A stretch of DNA of 64,000 nt from Pradoshia eiseniae (GTDB lineage: Bacteria > Bacillota > Bacilli > Bacillales > Pradoshiaceae), in contig NZ_PKOZ01000005.1 of the NCBI RefSeq assembly GCF_002946355.1, positions 124,001 through 188,000 on the forward strand, given 5' to 3'. Shown in pieces: positions 1-8,449 of the stretch. Each line of letters opens with the position of its first letter. Position 1 is the stretch's first letter. The notes below the pieces were generated by a model. It saw only the letters and a list, made by a program, of their open reading frames with translations. It searched no databases and was not told the DNA's origin. The translations under genes were made by a program, and so were the position numbers.

Positions 1-495
1 CACGTCTTCCTTCAATGTGATAAGACCTTCTGCTTCAAGCATGGACAGGATACGGCCATGATCAGCGACAGAGCTGCTCATGATAATTTCTGCTCCTTTT
101 GGCAAATCCTCTAAGCTATCATATTTTTTTGAATAAACGCCGATTGGTTCGATATGAATACCGCCAGCATTAGCGAAATCATATTCATTATCTGCCACCT
201 GTTGTTCGAAATACGGAATGTGCTGGAAGTAGTTCGCATCAATCGAGCCATCCTCTAATGCTTTATTCGGCATTACATAATCGGTAAATACTTCGATTTC
301 CAAATCAATGCCCTTTTCTTTAAGCAATGGCTTCGCTTGCTCTAAAATCTCAGCATGCGGCACATTTGAAGCCCCTATCGTTAATTTCTTTTCGTCCCCA
401 TCACCTGAGCCTGAATCCTCTGAACTGCCGCAAGCAGCCAAAATTAATGTGAAGCAAAGTACTAAAATGAATGATAACTTCTTTTTCAACTCCAT
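1..495 (-). CDS. metQ: Methionine ABC transporter substrate-binding lipoprotein MetQ (partial, C-terminus off the left edge)
   Basis: This is the D-/L-methionine-binding lipoprotein of the MetNPQ importer, anchored on the outer face of the membrane. The first 165 codons are visible. They show a basic start, a hydrophobic signal peptide and a lipobox LAAC with the acylated Cys at residue 22, followed by a Ser/Gly/acidic linker. The mature part has the NlpA/MetQ pattern (KLTIGASNVPHAEIL, then an ALEDGSIDANYFQHIPY-type stretch). The start is set by GGGAGGAAG directly before ATG. It lies 9 bases downstream of metP, so it is the third gene of the metN-metP-metQ operon under the S-box at 2.3 kb. 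It is truncated only by the window edge. Confidence 0.93.
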   Translation of the reverse strand, partial: MELKKKLSFILVLCFTLILAACGSSEDSGSGDGDEKKLTIGASNVPHAEILEQAKPLLKEKGIDLEIEVFTDYVMPNKALEDGSIDANYFQHIPYFEQQVADNEYDFANAGGIHIEPIGVYSKKYDSLEDLPKGAEIIMSSSVADHGRILSMLEAEGLITLKEDV

Positions 496-504
496 CTTCC
501 TCCC

Positions 505-1173
505 TTAACGTTTATCCAGTTTCCTGGTTATGCTATCTCCAATAAATTGGAGGATAAACACAATAATCAATACTACGATGGTCGCCACCAAGGTCACATC
601 AGACTGGCCGCGGCTGAAGCCTTCTAAATAGGCAAGGTTTCCTAATCCGCCTGCTCCTATCATGCCTGCCATCGCAGTATAGCCAACTAGCGCAATCGCC
701 GTCACGGTAATACCTGATACGAGTGCCGGCAGTGATTCCGGAATTAATACCTTCCTTATAATCGTGAAGGTTGTTGCTCCCATTGACTTAGCGGCTTCAA
801 TAACCCCTTTATCAATTTCCCGCAAGCCGATTTCGACCATCCGTGCATAAAATGGCGCTGCCCCAATAATTAACGCTGGCAACGCGGCATTCGCACCAGT
901 GATTTTCCCAACAAGAGCTTTTGTGAATGGAATCAGCAAAACAATTAATATGATGAACGGGATGGAGCGGAATATGTTAACAAACGCCGCAACAATCCCA
1001 TAGATTAATTTGTTTTCCCAAAGATTCCCCTTAGATGTCAGAAATAATAAGAGGCCAAGGATGATACCAAGAAAAAAGGTTGCCACTAGCGCTATGATTG
1101 TCATGTATATAGTCTCTTGGGTTGCCTCAGAAATGCGTTCCCATACGACATTCGGAAAATATGTCTCTATCAT
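505..1173 (-). CDS. metP: Methionine ABC transporter permease MetP
   Basis: Membrane subunit of the methionine importer, 222 aa, the usual length of the MetI/MetP family. Five to six hydrophobic helices are visible. The ABC-permease EAA loop (EAAKSMGATTFTIIRKVLIP, around residues 127-146) couples to the ATPase MetN. The start codon overlaps the end of metN by four bases (ATGA), a sign of translational coupling. metQ follows after 9 bases. The same metNPQ order occurs in B. subtilis (yusCBA). Expression should fall when SAM is abundant, through the upstream S-box. Identification is secure from family pattern and context. Confidence 0.95.
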   Translation of the reverse strand: MIETYFPNVVWERISEATQETIYMTIIALVATFFLGIILGLLLFLTSKGNLWENKLIYGIVAAFVNIFRSIPFIILIVLLIPFTKALVGKITGANAALPALIIGAAPFYARMVEIGLREIDKGVIEAAKSMGATTFTIIRKVLIPESLPALVSGITVTAIALVGYTAMAGMIGAGGLGNLAYLEGFSRGQSDVTLVATIVVLIIVFILQFIGDSITRKLDKR

Positions 1174-2201
1174 TCTGAAATCACCTCCACACCGATATCT
1201 TGCTTATGAAGATAGTCAATCGCTCTTGAAACTTCTGCTTGTTCCCCATCCACATGGATGAATAATGTGCCATATGAACCATTCTGCGTTTGAGATATTT
1301 TCCCTTGCAGGATATTCACATTTATTTTGTATGAGCGAATGACATCTGAAAGCACCGGTGTTTCCGCTGATTCACCGATAAAGGATAACTGGACCACTTG
1401 CCCAGTCGGGTAGGCCTCAAGCAAGTGTTCAATGGTTTCCTTCGTTTCCTCAGGCTCCGTCACTTGCTGAACAAAACGCTTTGTGATTGGTGCCGCTGGT
1501 TTCTTGAACACATCGAGCACCTGTCCAGTTTCCACGACCTTGCCCAATTCCATAACTGCAACACGATGACAAATCTTACGAATGACATGCATTTCATGCG
1601 TAATCAGGACAATGGTCAATCCTAGACGTTTATTGATGTCGACCAATAAATCAAGAATATCATCCGTTGTTTGCGGGTCGAGTGCAGAGGTTGCTTCATC
1701 ACATAAGAGCACCTTAGGATTATTTGCCAGCGCCCTCGCAATTCCGACACGCTGTTTTTGGCCCCCGCTCAATTGGGACGGATAGGCATCCTCTCTGCCC
1801 TCAAGACCTACTAGCTTGATAAGCTCCTGTACCCTAGCTTTTCGTTTCTTTTTCGGTACCTTTGCTATTTCTAGAGGAAACTCAATATTTTCACTAACGG
1901 TTCTAGACCATAGGAGATTAAAGTGCTGGAATATCATGCTCACTTCTTTGCGCGCTTCTCTTAATTCCCTTCCTTTAATGGCGCCCATATCCCGGCCAGC
2001 GACCTTTACTGTTCCTTTTGTCGGTTTTTCCAAACCGTTCAACATGCGGATGAGCGTACTCTTTCCGGCACCGCTATATCCAATGATCCCAAAAATCTCA
2101 CCTTGCTCGATTGATAAGGATACATGATCAACAGCTTTAATGGATGTACCTTTTTTAAAAGTTTTCGTAAATGTCTTGGATACATCGTTCAACGTGATCA
2201 T
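1170..2201 (-). CDS. metN: Methionine ABC transporter ATP-binding protein MetN
   Basis: Cytoplasmic ATPase of the methionine importer, 343 aa. Motifs in order are Walker A GYSGAGKST (residues 41-49), Q-loop FQHFNL (91-96), signature LSGGQ (144-148) and Walker B VLLCDEATSALD (164-175). Residues from about 265 to the end form the NIL domain, the C-terminal methionine-sensing domain that gives trans-inhibition in characterised MetN proteins. The start is supported by AGGTGAAG upstream of ATG. It is the first gene of metNPQ, and its leader carries a SAM-I riboswitch with an intrinsic terminator. Confidence 0.96.
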   Translation of the reverse strand: MITLNDVSKTFTKTFKKGTSIKAVDHVSLSIEQGEIFGIIGYSGAGKSTLIRMLNGLEKPTKGTVKVAGRDMGAIKGRELREARKEVSMIFQHFNLLWSRTVSENIEFPLEIAKVPKKKRKARVQELIKLVGLEGREDAYPSQLSGGQKQRVGIARALANNPKVLLCDEATSALDPQTTDDILDLLVDINKRLGLTIVLITHEMHVIRKICHRVAVMELGKVVETGQVLDVFKKPAAPITKRFVQQVTEPEETKETIEHLLEAYPTGQVVQLSFIGESAETPVLSDVIRSYKINVNILQGKISQTQNGSYGTLFIHVDGEQAEVSRAIDYLHKQDIGVEVISE

Positions 2202-2252
2202 TCAAATCTTCACCTGCTCTTTCTTCAAATGCTCCACAAGGGATTTCACTCA

Positions 2253-2287
2253 ATAAAAAATGCCTTTCTGCTATGAGCAGAAAGGCA
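2253..2287 (-). terminator. Riboswitch expression-platform terminator of metNPQ
   Basis: On the minus strand a perfect hairpin (TGCCTTTCTGC / GCAGAAAGGCA, loop TCATA) is followed by TTTTTTATTG. It sits between the S-box aptamer and metN, so SAM binding is expected to favour it and stop transcription before metN. Confidence 0.9.
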
Positions 2288-2317
2288 TGGATAATTAAAT
2301 TATGCATGTTCCTTTCT

Positions 2318-2437
2318 CTCATCTTCCAGGACTACTACGTTCCTGTGTGAATTGGCACCTTTTCAATCATGTTATCATGATTGCCGGTTGCCGGGCTTCA
2401 TAGGGCACATTCCCTCCACCTCTCTGGATAAGAGTCG
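2318..2437 (-). promoter_or_regulatory. SAM-I riboswitch (S-box) upstream of metNPQ
   Basis: The minus strand has the canonical S-box core. GGTGGAGGGA is followed by GCCCTATGAAGCCCGGCAACC, then GGTGCCAATTC. The P1 helix can be drawn between CTTATC (2432-2427) and GATGAG (2323-2318). A terminator hairpin follows at 2261-2287. This is the classic SAM-off arrangement for methionine transport genes in Bacilli. Confidence 0.95.
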
Positions 2438-2527
2438 TCGATTCATTCAATTAGCTTACTGAATGTTATCCTATCATGGAGAAGAACAGGGTGTCAACAA
2501 GGACTTACTATTTGGCGCAAAATTCTA

Positions 2528-3844
2528 TCATTTAGAAGTAATAGATTGAGAGCTAATGCCAGTCGCCTTCTCAATAGCGATTTCCAGCTCTTCAATTAAA
2601 TCTTCTACATTCTCAATCCCGATTGAAAGACGAATAAGATCCTCGGTGACACCAGAGGCCTTCAAATCTTCACTGCTCAGCTGCTGGTGGGTTGTGCTTG
2701 CCGGATGGATAATTAAGCTCTTCGCATCGCCAACATTGGCAACATGTGACCAAAGCTCAATCGAATCGATTAATTTTTTCCCGGCATCTCTTCCGCCCTT
2801 GATACCAAAGACAACGACGGCCCCTGCTCCCTTCGGCAGATATTGATTCGCCAGCTCATAATCAGGATGATCTACATCTCCTGGGTATAGAAGCCAGCTG
2901 ACGGCTGGATGCTGCTTTAGATATTCAATGATCTCCTCGGTATTTGCGATATGCTCCTTCATTCTTACATGCAGGGTTTCAAGACCAAGAATGAATTGGA
3001 AGGCATTATACGGACTTAAGGCTGGACCCAAATCTCTTAGAAGCTGGACTCTGGCCTTGGTGATATAGGCAGCTTCCCCTACCGCCTCGCTATAGACGAT
3101 ATCATGATAACTAGGATCAGGCTCTGTAAATCCTGGGAACTTCGGAGAATTCCAGTCAAACTTCCCAGAATCAATGATAATTCCGCCCAAGGTCGTTCCA
3201 TTCCCTAAAAGCCATTTTGTTGCGGAATGAACAACAATATCAGCACCGTGCTCAATTGGACGGCATAGATACGGGGTGGCAAATGTATTATCAATAATCA
3301 GCGGGATTCCTTCTGCATGGGCAATCTCAGCCACTCTCTTGATATCAAGCACACTTAAGCTTGGATTGCCGATTGTTTCTGCAAACACAGCTTTTGTCTT
3401 TGATGTAATCGCTCGTTTGAAATTCTCCGGGTCGGATGAGTCAACAAACTTCACTGCTATGCCGTATTTAGGAAGAGTTGTTGCGAATAAATTATAGGTC
3501 CCGCCATACAGAGTCGACGCCGCTACAATTTCATCACCAGCACCGGCGATATTAAGAATGGAGAGTGTGATAGCCGCTTGTCCGCTCGCCACAGCCAACG
3601 CTCCGATTCCGCCTTCAAGCTCAGCCACTCTCTCCTCAAAAACACTAGATGTAGGGTTGTGAATCCTCGTATAAATATAGCCGGGTTCTGCTAAGCCAAA
3701 TAAATTTGCCGCATGATCGGTATCCTTAAATAAGTAGGCATTAGACTGATAAATTGGCACAGACCTCGCCCCTGATAAGGCATCCTCTTGCAAGCCACCA
3801 TGAATTCCCACGGTTTCAAAACGGTACTTCTTCTTATCTCCCAT
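2528..3844 (-). CDS. metY: O-acetylhomoserine sulfhydrylase / aminocarboxypropyltransferase (Cys/Met metabolism PLP enzyme)
   Basis: Makes homocysteine from O-acetyl-L-homoserine and sulfide with PLP; cytoplasmic; part of methionine synthesis. The 438-aa length is typical of MetY, which is longer than the roughly 380-aa cystathionine gamma-synthases. The PLP lysine is K210 in [15 protein letters not shown]. Other family marks are YTRIHNPT (59-66) and ASGQAA (86-91). The start is preceded by AAGGGGTG. The upstream leader looks like a second S-box, so it is probably co-regulated with metNPQ although transcribed separately. The exact substrate (acetyl- versus succinyl-homoserine) cannot be read from the sequence. 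Confidence 0.93.
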   Translation of the reverse strand: MGDKKKYRFETVGIHGGLQEDALSGARSVPIYQSNAYLFKDTDHAANLFGLAEPGYIYTRIHNPTSSVFEERVAELEGGIGALAVASGQAAITLSILNIAGAGDEIVAASTLYGGTYNLFATTLPKYGIAVKFVDSSDPENFKRAITSKTKAVFAETIGNPSLSVLDIKRVAEIAHAEGIPLIIDNTFATPYLCRPIEHGADIVVHSATKWLLGNGTTLGGIIIDSGKFDWNSPKFPGFTEPDPSYHDIVYSEAVGEAAYITKARVQLLRDLGPALSPYNAFQFILGLETLHVRMKEHIANTEEIIEYLKQHPAVSWLLYPGDVDHPDYELANQYLPKGAGAVVVFGIKGGRDAGKKLIDSIELWSHVANVGDAKSLIIHPASTTHQQLSSEDLKASGVTEDLIRLSIGIENVEDLIEELEIAIEKATGISSQSITSK

Positions 3845-3914
3845 TTGTCGACACCCCTTTACACATTATTTGATTTCCCGGAAAATATAAAACCCCTCGG
3901 AAGAAGAAGGCAGG

Positions 3915-4050
3915 TTCAATTCTCCTATCCTTACCTTCTGGAATTCAATCCCGCAGGAATTATCACCATGCTTCATAAACCACTGTGATACCTGTTGCCG
4001 GGCTTCAGCGGGCAAGCCGCAAAATATCCCTCCATATGAATTAATTCATA
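3915..4050 (-). promoter_or_regulatory. Probable second SAM-I riboswitch, upstream of metY
   Basis: The minus strand shows GGAGGGA, then GCCCGCTGAAGCCCGGCAAC, then GGTGATAATTCCTGCGGGA, which match the S-box core and J3/4-P4 region. The 5' P1/P2 part is divergent: ATATGGAGGGA replaces AGAGGTGGAGGGA, and there is a small insertion before GCCCG. I see no clear rho-independent terminator before metY, so control may act on translation or through a weaker hairpin. Confidence 0.72.
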
Positions 4051-4112
4051 GCCGTATTACTTCCCAAAGACTTTGAAAAGAAGAGGACATCAAGAAAAAA
4101 TACAGGAATAGG

Positions 4113-4137
4113 AAAGAGCGGTCTGCACCGCCCTTTT
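4113..4137 (-). terminator. Likely terminator downstream of the Lar-like / 40-aa ORF unit
   Basis: The hairpin GCGGT-CTGC-ACCGC is extended by AAAG/CTTT around one mismatch. On the minus strand it is followed by TCTTTCC. It could work in either direction. Confidence 0.5.
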
Positions 4138-4228
4138 GTACGCATATCATAACATGTCATTTTTACCATATCAAGAATATTCAGTCTTTTTATCTTAAAT
4201 TTCTACAAATGAGATTTTTTATATATGT

Positions 4229-4351
4229 TTACTGTTTCGGTTGCTTCTCAATTTGCTCGACAAGCTCTTTTTCCGTTTGGTAAACATCAATAGTCAGCCA
4301 TCTTATGTTCTTTTGGCCTTTTTTCTTCGCTCTCTTTTGTGCTTCGCTCAT
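4229..4351 (-). CDS. Small basic protein (40 aa) overlapping the Lar-like gene
   Basis: A 40-codon ORF that starts with MSEAQKRAKKKG and ends with EQIEKQPKQ. It is very rich in Lys and Glu and probably helical. Its ATG has a GAGG ribosome-binding site with spacing of about 7 (AGAGGACAGAAAATG). It overlaps the last 65 bases of the upstream zinc-ribbon gene in another frame. That overlap covers only the low-complexity charged tail beyond the conserved domain. I do not recognise the family. The good ribosome-binding site, the placement and the terminator at 4.12 kb favour a real gene, but with so few codons it could be chance. Confidence 0.5.
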   Translation of the reverse strand: MSEAQKRAKKKGQKNIRWLTIDVYQTEKELVEQIEKQPKQ

Positions 4352-4547
4352 TTTCTGTCCTCTTGTTCCACGCTTCAATTGCTTCCATAACATCCTGACG
4401 CATTATGTTTGCTCCACAAGCCAAGCAACAGACACGCTGCATTGGTACATTTCCATTATACCCGTCAAACGGATTATAAGGACGGATATTTATTCCTCTC
4501 TTGTCTCCACCGCAAAACGGACATGGCTTCAATTCAACTGTGCTCAT
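4287..4547 (-). CDS. Lar-family restriction-alleviation-like zinc-ribbon protein
   Basis: An 86-aa protein with two CxxC knuckles: C9-P-F-C12 in the CPFCGG signature, and C41-L-A-C44. An AIEAWNKR stretch at residues 57-63 is the usual end of the Lar_restr_allev domain. The founding member, phage Rac Lar, modulates type I restriction. In Bacilli such small proteins are usually prophage cargo of unproven function. The last roughly 23 residues are a charged tail that overlaps a second small ORF. The start has AAGGAGAG upstream. No other phage gene is nearby, so this is an isolated acquired gene at the position of yusD in the otherwise yus-like gene order. Confidence 0.75.
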   Translation of the reverse strand: MSTVELKPCPFCGGDKRGINIRPYNPFDGYNGNVPMQRVCCLACGANIMRQDVMEAIEAWNKRTENERSTKESEEKRPKEHKMADY

Positions 4548-4757
4548 CGTTCTCTCCTTTCAGCAAATCAGGGTTTTTGCGGACATAAACGATATAACCT
4601 GTTTAATAGGCTCGATAGCAAACATCTCTATATCGCAAATTCTGCTTTTGTGAACAGCTAACAACCTTCTTTTAAAGAATACGGGTTGTTTAAAACAATA
4701 TCACAGAAAAAAAAGGAGTCAATAAATAATTATGAATCTTTAAATAATTATACTGAT

Positions 4758-4790
4758 AAAGAAAGCCTCTATCCCTATGAGGATACAGGC
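4758..4790 (-). terminator. Terminator of the yusF-yusE unit
   Basis: The minus strand forms GCCTgTATCC / GGATAgAGGC with a 6-base loop and one mismatch, followed by TTTCTTTATC. It lies 14 bases beyond the thioredoxin-like gene. Confidence 0.75.
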
Positions 4791-4803
4791 TAAGTCCATT
4801 ACC

Positions 4804-5061
4804 CTATAAATCTCGCAGCCGTTCAACAATGTATGGTACGGATTGAAAGGCGTATATTTTGTCGACTTCCTCTTCTTTATGTAATAGGATCAGACATGGT
4901 ACACTCTCAATTTGGTATCTTTCAGAGAGCTCCTTCGCATAATTCAAGTCAACCCTATCAATTTCTACATCGCGAACAATCTCTTCTGCAACATCTAATA
5001 TTTTTCCTGCCACTTGGCAAGTTCCGCATAACGGGGTGTATGCATAAATAGCCTTCTTCAT
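4804..5061 (-). CDS. yusE: Thioredoxin-fold protein, YusE-like
   Basis: An 85-aa thioredoxin-like protein with a CGTC redox motif near the N-terminus and the cis-proline loop SVPCLILL. It probably acts in the cytoplasm on an unknown disulfide substrate; no signal peptide is seen. I chose the ATG at 5061 because GGAGGGAAG lies about 12 bases before it. An in-frame ATG at 5082 has no ribosome-binding site. It follows the Toprim gene by 29 bases and the pair matches yusE-yusF of B. subtilis, so the two are probably co-transcribed. No specific function is known to me. Confidence 0.8.
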   Translation of the reverse strand: MKKAIYAYTPLCGTCQVAGKILDVAEEIVRDVEIDRVDLNYAKELSERYQIESVPCLILLHKEEEVDKIYAFQSVPYIVERLRDL

Positions 5062-5090
5062 GAAGCTTCTTCTTCCCTCCATTTAATCTC

Positions 5091-5423
5091 TTAAAGAATC
5101 GTTTTCACGAGGATGTTCGCTCTTTGTAAAACGTCGGCCACATGGGTGCGTGGAGCATCCTCGACTTCCCTATATACAGGTTCTATATACAAATGCTTGG
5201 CATTTGGCATCTCTCTTCGTAATTGCTTTCTTAATTTCTCGCCGCTATCATCAGCATCAACAAGAATATATACGTCCAAGCCCTCTAGCCGATCAACTAA
5301 TTCATCCAGCTTTTCCAATCCAATTGTTCCGTTCGTGCAAATAATTTCTGCATCTTCATCCAAAACGGAAAGTACCTTTCTGCGATCGCGATTGCCTTCT
5401 ACAATGATGACTTTGTCTGACAT
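5091..5423 (-). CDS. yusF: Toprim-domain protein, YusF-like
   Basis: A 110-aa stand-alone Toprim domain. The first acidic motif is VIIVEGNRDR near the start, and the DxD-type motif is VDADDSGEKLR at about residues 54-64. Both are expected to bind Mg2+ for phosphodiester chemistry. Small Toprim proteins of this kind (related to OLD and RNase M5 Toprim) have no firm assigned role. The start at 5423 is supported by AGGTGA five to six bases upstream. An earlier in-frame ATG at 5441 is less well supported. It is the first gene of a two-gene unit with the thioredoxin-like gene. Confidence 0.8.
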   Translation of the reverse strand: MSDKVIIVEGNRDRRKVLSVLDEDAEIICTNGTIGLEKLDELVDRLEGLDVYILVDADDSGEKLRKQLRREMPNAKHLYIEPVYREVEDAPRTHVADVLQRANILVKTIL

Positions 5424-5651
5424 TTCATCACCTTTTCTCATAATTGATCCCTATTTCTATTATACGTATCATACCCTATGAAGTGAAAAAGTAACAAATC
5501 TGCTTGTATCCGTTTCTATGTCTGTTCGTTAGTAATTTTATACTGGATGAATCATGTTTTTCGGCATAATTGGTGAGATTTTAGGATAAGTGCATACTTA
5601 GAACCCGACTGCTGAAAATACATTTCACTTTCAGCCAGAATGTATAAACAT

Positions 5652-5690
5652 AAAAAAACTGCCGGCCAAATAAGAGAATTTGATCGGCAG
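5652..5690 (-). terminator. gcvH terminator
   Basis: The minus strand has CTGCCG / CGGCAG with further AAAT/ATTT pairing inside, followed by a run of seven T. It lies 57 bases past the gcvH stop. Confidence 0.88.
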
Positions 5691-5746
5691 CCTTAAAGGG
5701 AGATACATAATCGACATATACTTCCCTTTCTCGTATTATTCGATTA

Positions 5747-6130
5747 TCAATCTTCGTTTATAACCCTTTCATATTGATCCGCATTTAGCAATTCATCCAG
5801 TTCGCTGCTGTCAGATGGCTCAACGATAATCATCCAAGCTTTTTCATACGGAGATTCATTTACGAATTCAGGGCTGTCACTTAAGCTTTCATTAATAGCC
5901 ACAACTTTCCCGCTGATTGGCGCATAAAGCTCAGAGACTGTCTTAACGGATTCTACGCTTCCAAACGGTTCATCTTTCTTAATCTCGTCATCCACTTCAG
6001 GAAGCTCAACAAACACGATATCGCCTAGCTCTGCTTGGGCGAAATCAGTGATGCCGATACGAACTGTGCCATCCTCTTGCTTTACCCACTCATGCTCTTT
6101 TGTGTATTTTAAATCCTTTAGTATACTCAT
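5747..6130 (-). CDS. gcvH: Glycine cleavage system H protein
   Basis: Lipoyl carrier protein that shuttles the aminomethyl group between the P, T and L proteins. In Bacilli it also acts as the entry point for lipoate assembly, with LipM and LipL transferring octanoate through GcvH. The 127-aa length is standard. The lipoylated lysine is K63 in [15 protein letters not shown]. The gene stands alone, away from gcvT-gcvPAB, as in B. subtilis, which fits its second role in lipoylation. Elsewhere in this window the 2-oxoglutarate dehydrogenase E2 is another lipoylated protein. It ends with a clear terminator. Confidence 0.96.
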   Translation of the reverse strand: MSILKDLKYTKEHEWVKQEDGTVRIGITDFAQAELGDIVFVELPEVDDEIKKDEPFGSVESVKTVSELYAPISGKVVAINESLSDSPEFVNESPYEKAWMIIVEPSDSSELDELLNADQYERVINED

Positions 6131-6204
6131 TTTTGCTCTACCCCCATGTTAATGTAGTTCCTTCTTCACTATCATGACATCAAACGGAATTTTTGACAAT
6201 TCAT

Positions 6205-6558
6205 TCAAGCCCATATTGATTGATAAAGATCTTCCTTAAAGCCGACCGTCACTTTTTCCCCCTCATAAGCAATGGGACGCTTAATTAACATTCCGTCAGA
6301 GGACAGCAAGGATAGCATTTCATTCTCAGACATGTCCTTCAGCTTATCCTTCAGTCCGAGCTCACGATATTTCATTCCGCTTGTGTTAAAGAACTTTGTT
6401 AAAGGGAGTCCGCTTTTTTCATAGATAGCTTTTAACTCTTCCTGAGTTGGCGGAGCTTCAGCGATATGAACCGCTTCATAGGAAATGCCATGGTCATCTA
6501 ACCACTTTTTTGCTTTCCTGCAAGTTCCGCATTTTGGGTACCAATAAAACGTCATCAT
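6205..6558 (-). CDS. yusI: ArsC/Spx-family thioredoxin-fold protein, YusI-like
   Basis: A 117-aa ArsC/Spx-like protein with a CGTC redox pair in YPKCGTCRKAKKWL near the N-terminus and a conserved LIKRPIAYEG stretch toward the C-terminus. The family includes glutaredoxin-coupled arsenate reductases and the RNA polymerase regulators Spx and MgsR. This member groups by position with YusI, which lies between gcvH and fadE in B. subtilis and has no well established role. AGGTGAAAAGAG precedes the ATG. It is separated from fadE by a terminator, so it is probably its own unit. Confidence 0.82.
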   Translation of the reverse strand: MMTFYWYPKCGTCRKAKKWLDDHGISYEAVHIAEAPPTQEELKAIYEKSGLPLTKFFNTSGMKYRELGLKDKLKDMSENEMLSLLSSDGMLIKRPIAYEGEKVTVGFKEDLYQSIWA

Positions 6559-6595
6559 CTCTTTTCACCTCACTTGAAGCATACCATATCCAGAA

Positions 6596-6622
6596 GAAAA
6601 AAGCCCAGCAGATGCCAGGCTT
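6596..6622 (-). terminator. Terminator of the fadN-fadA-fadE operon
   Basis: The minus strand forms AAGCCTGGCA / TGCTGGGCTT, with G-T pairs in the middle, followed by TTTTCTTC. It lies just past the fadE stop. Confidence 0.82.
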
Positions 6623-6637
6623 CAAAACGACTTACAA

Positions 6638-8422
6638 TTATAGGACAAAGCGCTCTGCATCAACGATTTTCACAGCAGCTTCTCGCTTCAGCGCAATCAC
6701 GTTTACTGGTGTGAATCGCGTGAATTTACGAAGAGCAGAAGTCATCATGCGGAGTGTATCTCCTGTTTCAGTGGCAACAAGCGTTTCTTTCGCATGCTTC
6801 TCAATTTCACCAAAGGCTTCTTGGCAGAAGATTTGCGTATACAGAAGTTTTTGCTTGTTTTTCTCAAGGCCAGTTGCGCGAACCGCTTTTTCAGTACGAA
6901 GGACAGCGGATTCCATTGCATAGACGAGTGATGCGATATCAGCGATATTCACAAGAATCTCTTGTTCTTTTTCAAGCTCTGTGCCGAATTTTTGGGCAGC
7001 AAGACCAGCAATCATGATACCAATTTTCTTCGCATTTTTCACTAGTAGTTTTTCTTGATCGAGCGGCTCCTCACCAGCTTCTTCTGGCATCATCATCATA
7101 AGGCCTTCTGATAACTCTTGTGCCTTTTGAAGCAGCGGAAGCTCACCCTTAAGCGCCTTTTTCAAGAAAGTGCCTGGCACAAGCAAACGGTTAATTTCAT
7201 TTGTTCCTTCGAAAATACGGTTGATACGGGAGTCACGGTACATTCTTTCAATCTCATATTCAGCCATGAAACCATATCCGCCATGAATTTGAACACCTTC
7301 ATCGACAACATAGTCTAATACTTCCGAAGCAAAGAATTTATTGAGAGAGCATTCAATGGCATACTCCGCAATGGATTGCGCCACTGCTTTTCCGTCTTTT
7401 ACTTCTTCATCGCTCAAGCGGCTCATTCTTTCTTCAAATAAACCAACCGTTCTGTAAACGGAGCTTTCTGAAGCATAGATTTTGGAAGCCATTGTCGCAA
7501 GCTTCTCCCTTGTTAAATTAAAGGATGAGATAGGCGTTTTGAACTGCTGGCGCTGATTCGCATAGCTTGATGCAAGCTCAAGTCCGCGTTTTGCCGCTCC
7601 GACTGCACCTACTCCTAATTTATAGCGACCAATATTCAAAATGTTAAAGGCGATGACATGACCGCGCCCTGCTTCACCCAATAAGTTCTCAACAGGCACC
7701 TCTGCATCTTCTAGAATGAGTGTACGAGTTGAAGAGCTTTTGATTCCCATTTTCTTTTCTTCTGCCCCTGTAGAAACACCTGGGTATTCTCTTTCTACGA
7801 TGAAGGCGGAGAATTTATCGCCATCGATTTTTGCATAGACAACGAATACATCAGCAAATCCAGCATTCGTGATCCATTGTTTTTCCCCATTAAGGATGTA
7901 ATGAGTACCAGCTTCATTTAATTTGGCTGTTGTTTTTGCGCCAAGGGCATCAGAACCAGAGCTTGGCTCTGTCAATGCGTAGGCAGCCAATTTCTCGCCA
8001 GTAGCAAGAAGCGGCAGATACTTTTGCTTTTGCTCCTCATTACCGAATAGCACGATTGGAAGGGAACCGATTCCAACATGGGCACCATGTGTAATGGAGA
8101 AGCCGCCAGCACGGGACATTTTCTCTGAAATGAGCGCAGAGCTGACTTTATCTAAACCAAGTCCGCCATACTCTTCTGGCACATCAGCGCCGAGCAGTCC
8201 CAGCTCTCCAGCCTGTTTTAATAGTTTGACAGAGCGATCGAATTCATGCTCCTCCAAATATTCCACTTGCGGAAGCACTTCATTGGCCACATATTCATCT
8301 GTTGTTTTCGCAATCATTTTGTGCTCATCTGAGTAATCTTCTGGTGTGAACATTCTCTCCGCATCGATATCTTCGATTAAGAACGCTCCGCCTTTTAACA
8401 CTTCTTCTGTATGATTTGCCAT
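6638..8422 (-). CDS. fadE: Acyl-CoA dehydrogenase FadE
   Basis: FAD enzyme for the first oxidation step of fatty-acid beta-oxidation (acyl-CoA to trans-2-enoyl-CoA). The 594-aa length matches the long YusJ/FadE type, with an extra C-terminal region after the usual catalytic fold. Motifs include AYALTEPSSGSDALG (147-161, acyl-CoA and FAD contact) and RIFEGTNEINRLL (402-414), where E405 is the expected catalytic base. AAGGAGGAACG lies upstream of ATG. It is the third gene of the fadN-fadA-fadE operon. The 81-base gap to fadA holds a stable hairpin that may tune its expression. Confidence 0.95.
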   Translation of the reverse strand: MANHTEEVLKGGAFLIEDIDAERMFTPEDYSDEHKMIAKTTDEYVANEVLPQVEYLEEHEFDRSVKLLKQAGELGLLGADVPEEYGGLGLDKVSSALISEKMSRAGGFSITHGAHVGIGSLPIVLFGNEEQKQKYLPLLATGEKLAAYALTEPSSGSDALGAKTTAKLNEAGTHYILNGEKQWITNAGFADVFVVYAKIDGDKFSAFIVEREYPGVSTGAEEKKMGIKSSSTRTLILEDAEVPVENLLGEAGRGHVIAFNILNIGRYKLGVGAVGAAKRGLELASSYANQRQQFKTPISSFNLTREKLATMASKIYASESSVYRTVGLFEERMSRLSDEEVKDGKAVAQSIAEYAIECSLNKFFASEVLDYVVDEGVQIHGGYGFMAEYEIERMYRDSRINRIFEGTNEINRLLVPGTFLKKALKGELPLLQKAQELSEGLMMMMPEEAGEEPLDQEKLLVKNAKKIGIMIAGLAAQKFGTELEKEQEILVNIADIASLVYAMESAVLRTEKAVRATGLEKNKQKLLYTQIFCQEAFGEIEKHAKETLVATETGDTLRMMTSALRKFTRFTPVNVIALKREAAVKIVDAERFVL

Positions 8423-8449
8423 TTTTCGTTCCTCCTTATGTTTTAAGCC

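Noticed and set aside
1-495. metQ as a pseudogene, because it has no stop
   Set aside because: The frame is open up to base 1 and the sequence is normal; it is cut only by the window edge.
4287-4547. A prophage remnant around the Lar-like gene
   Set aside because: No integrase, structural or replication gene and no attachment-site repeat nearby; one gene is not enough.
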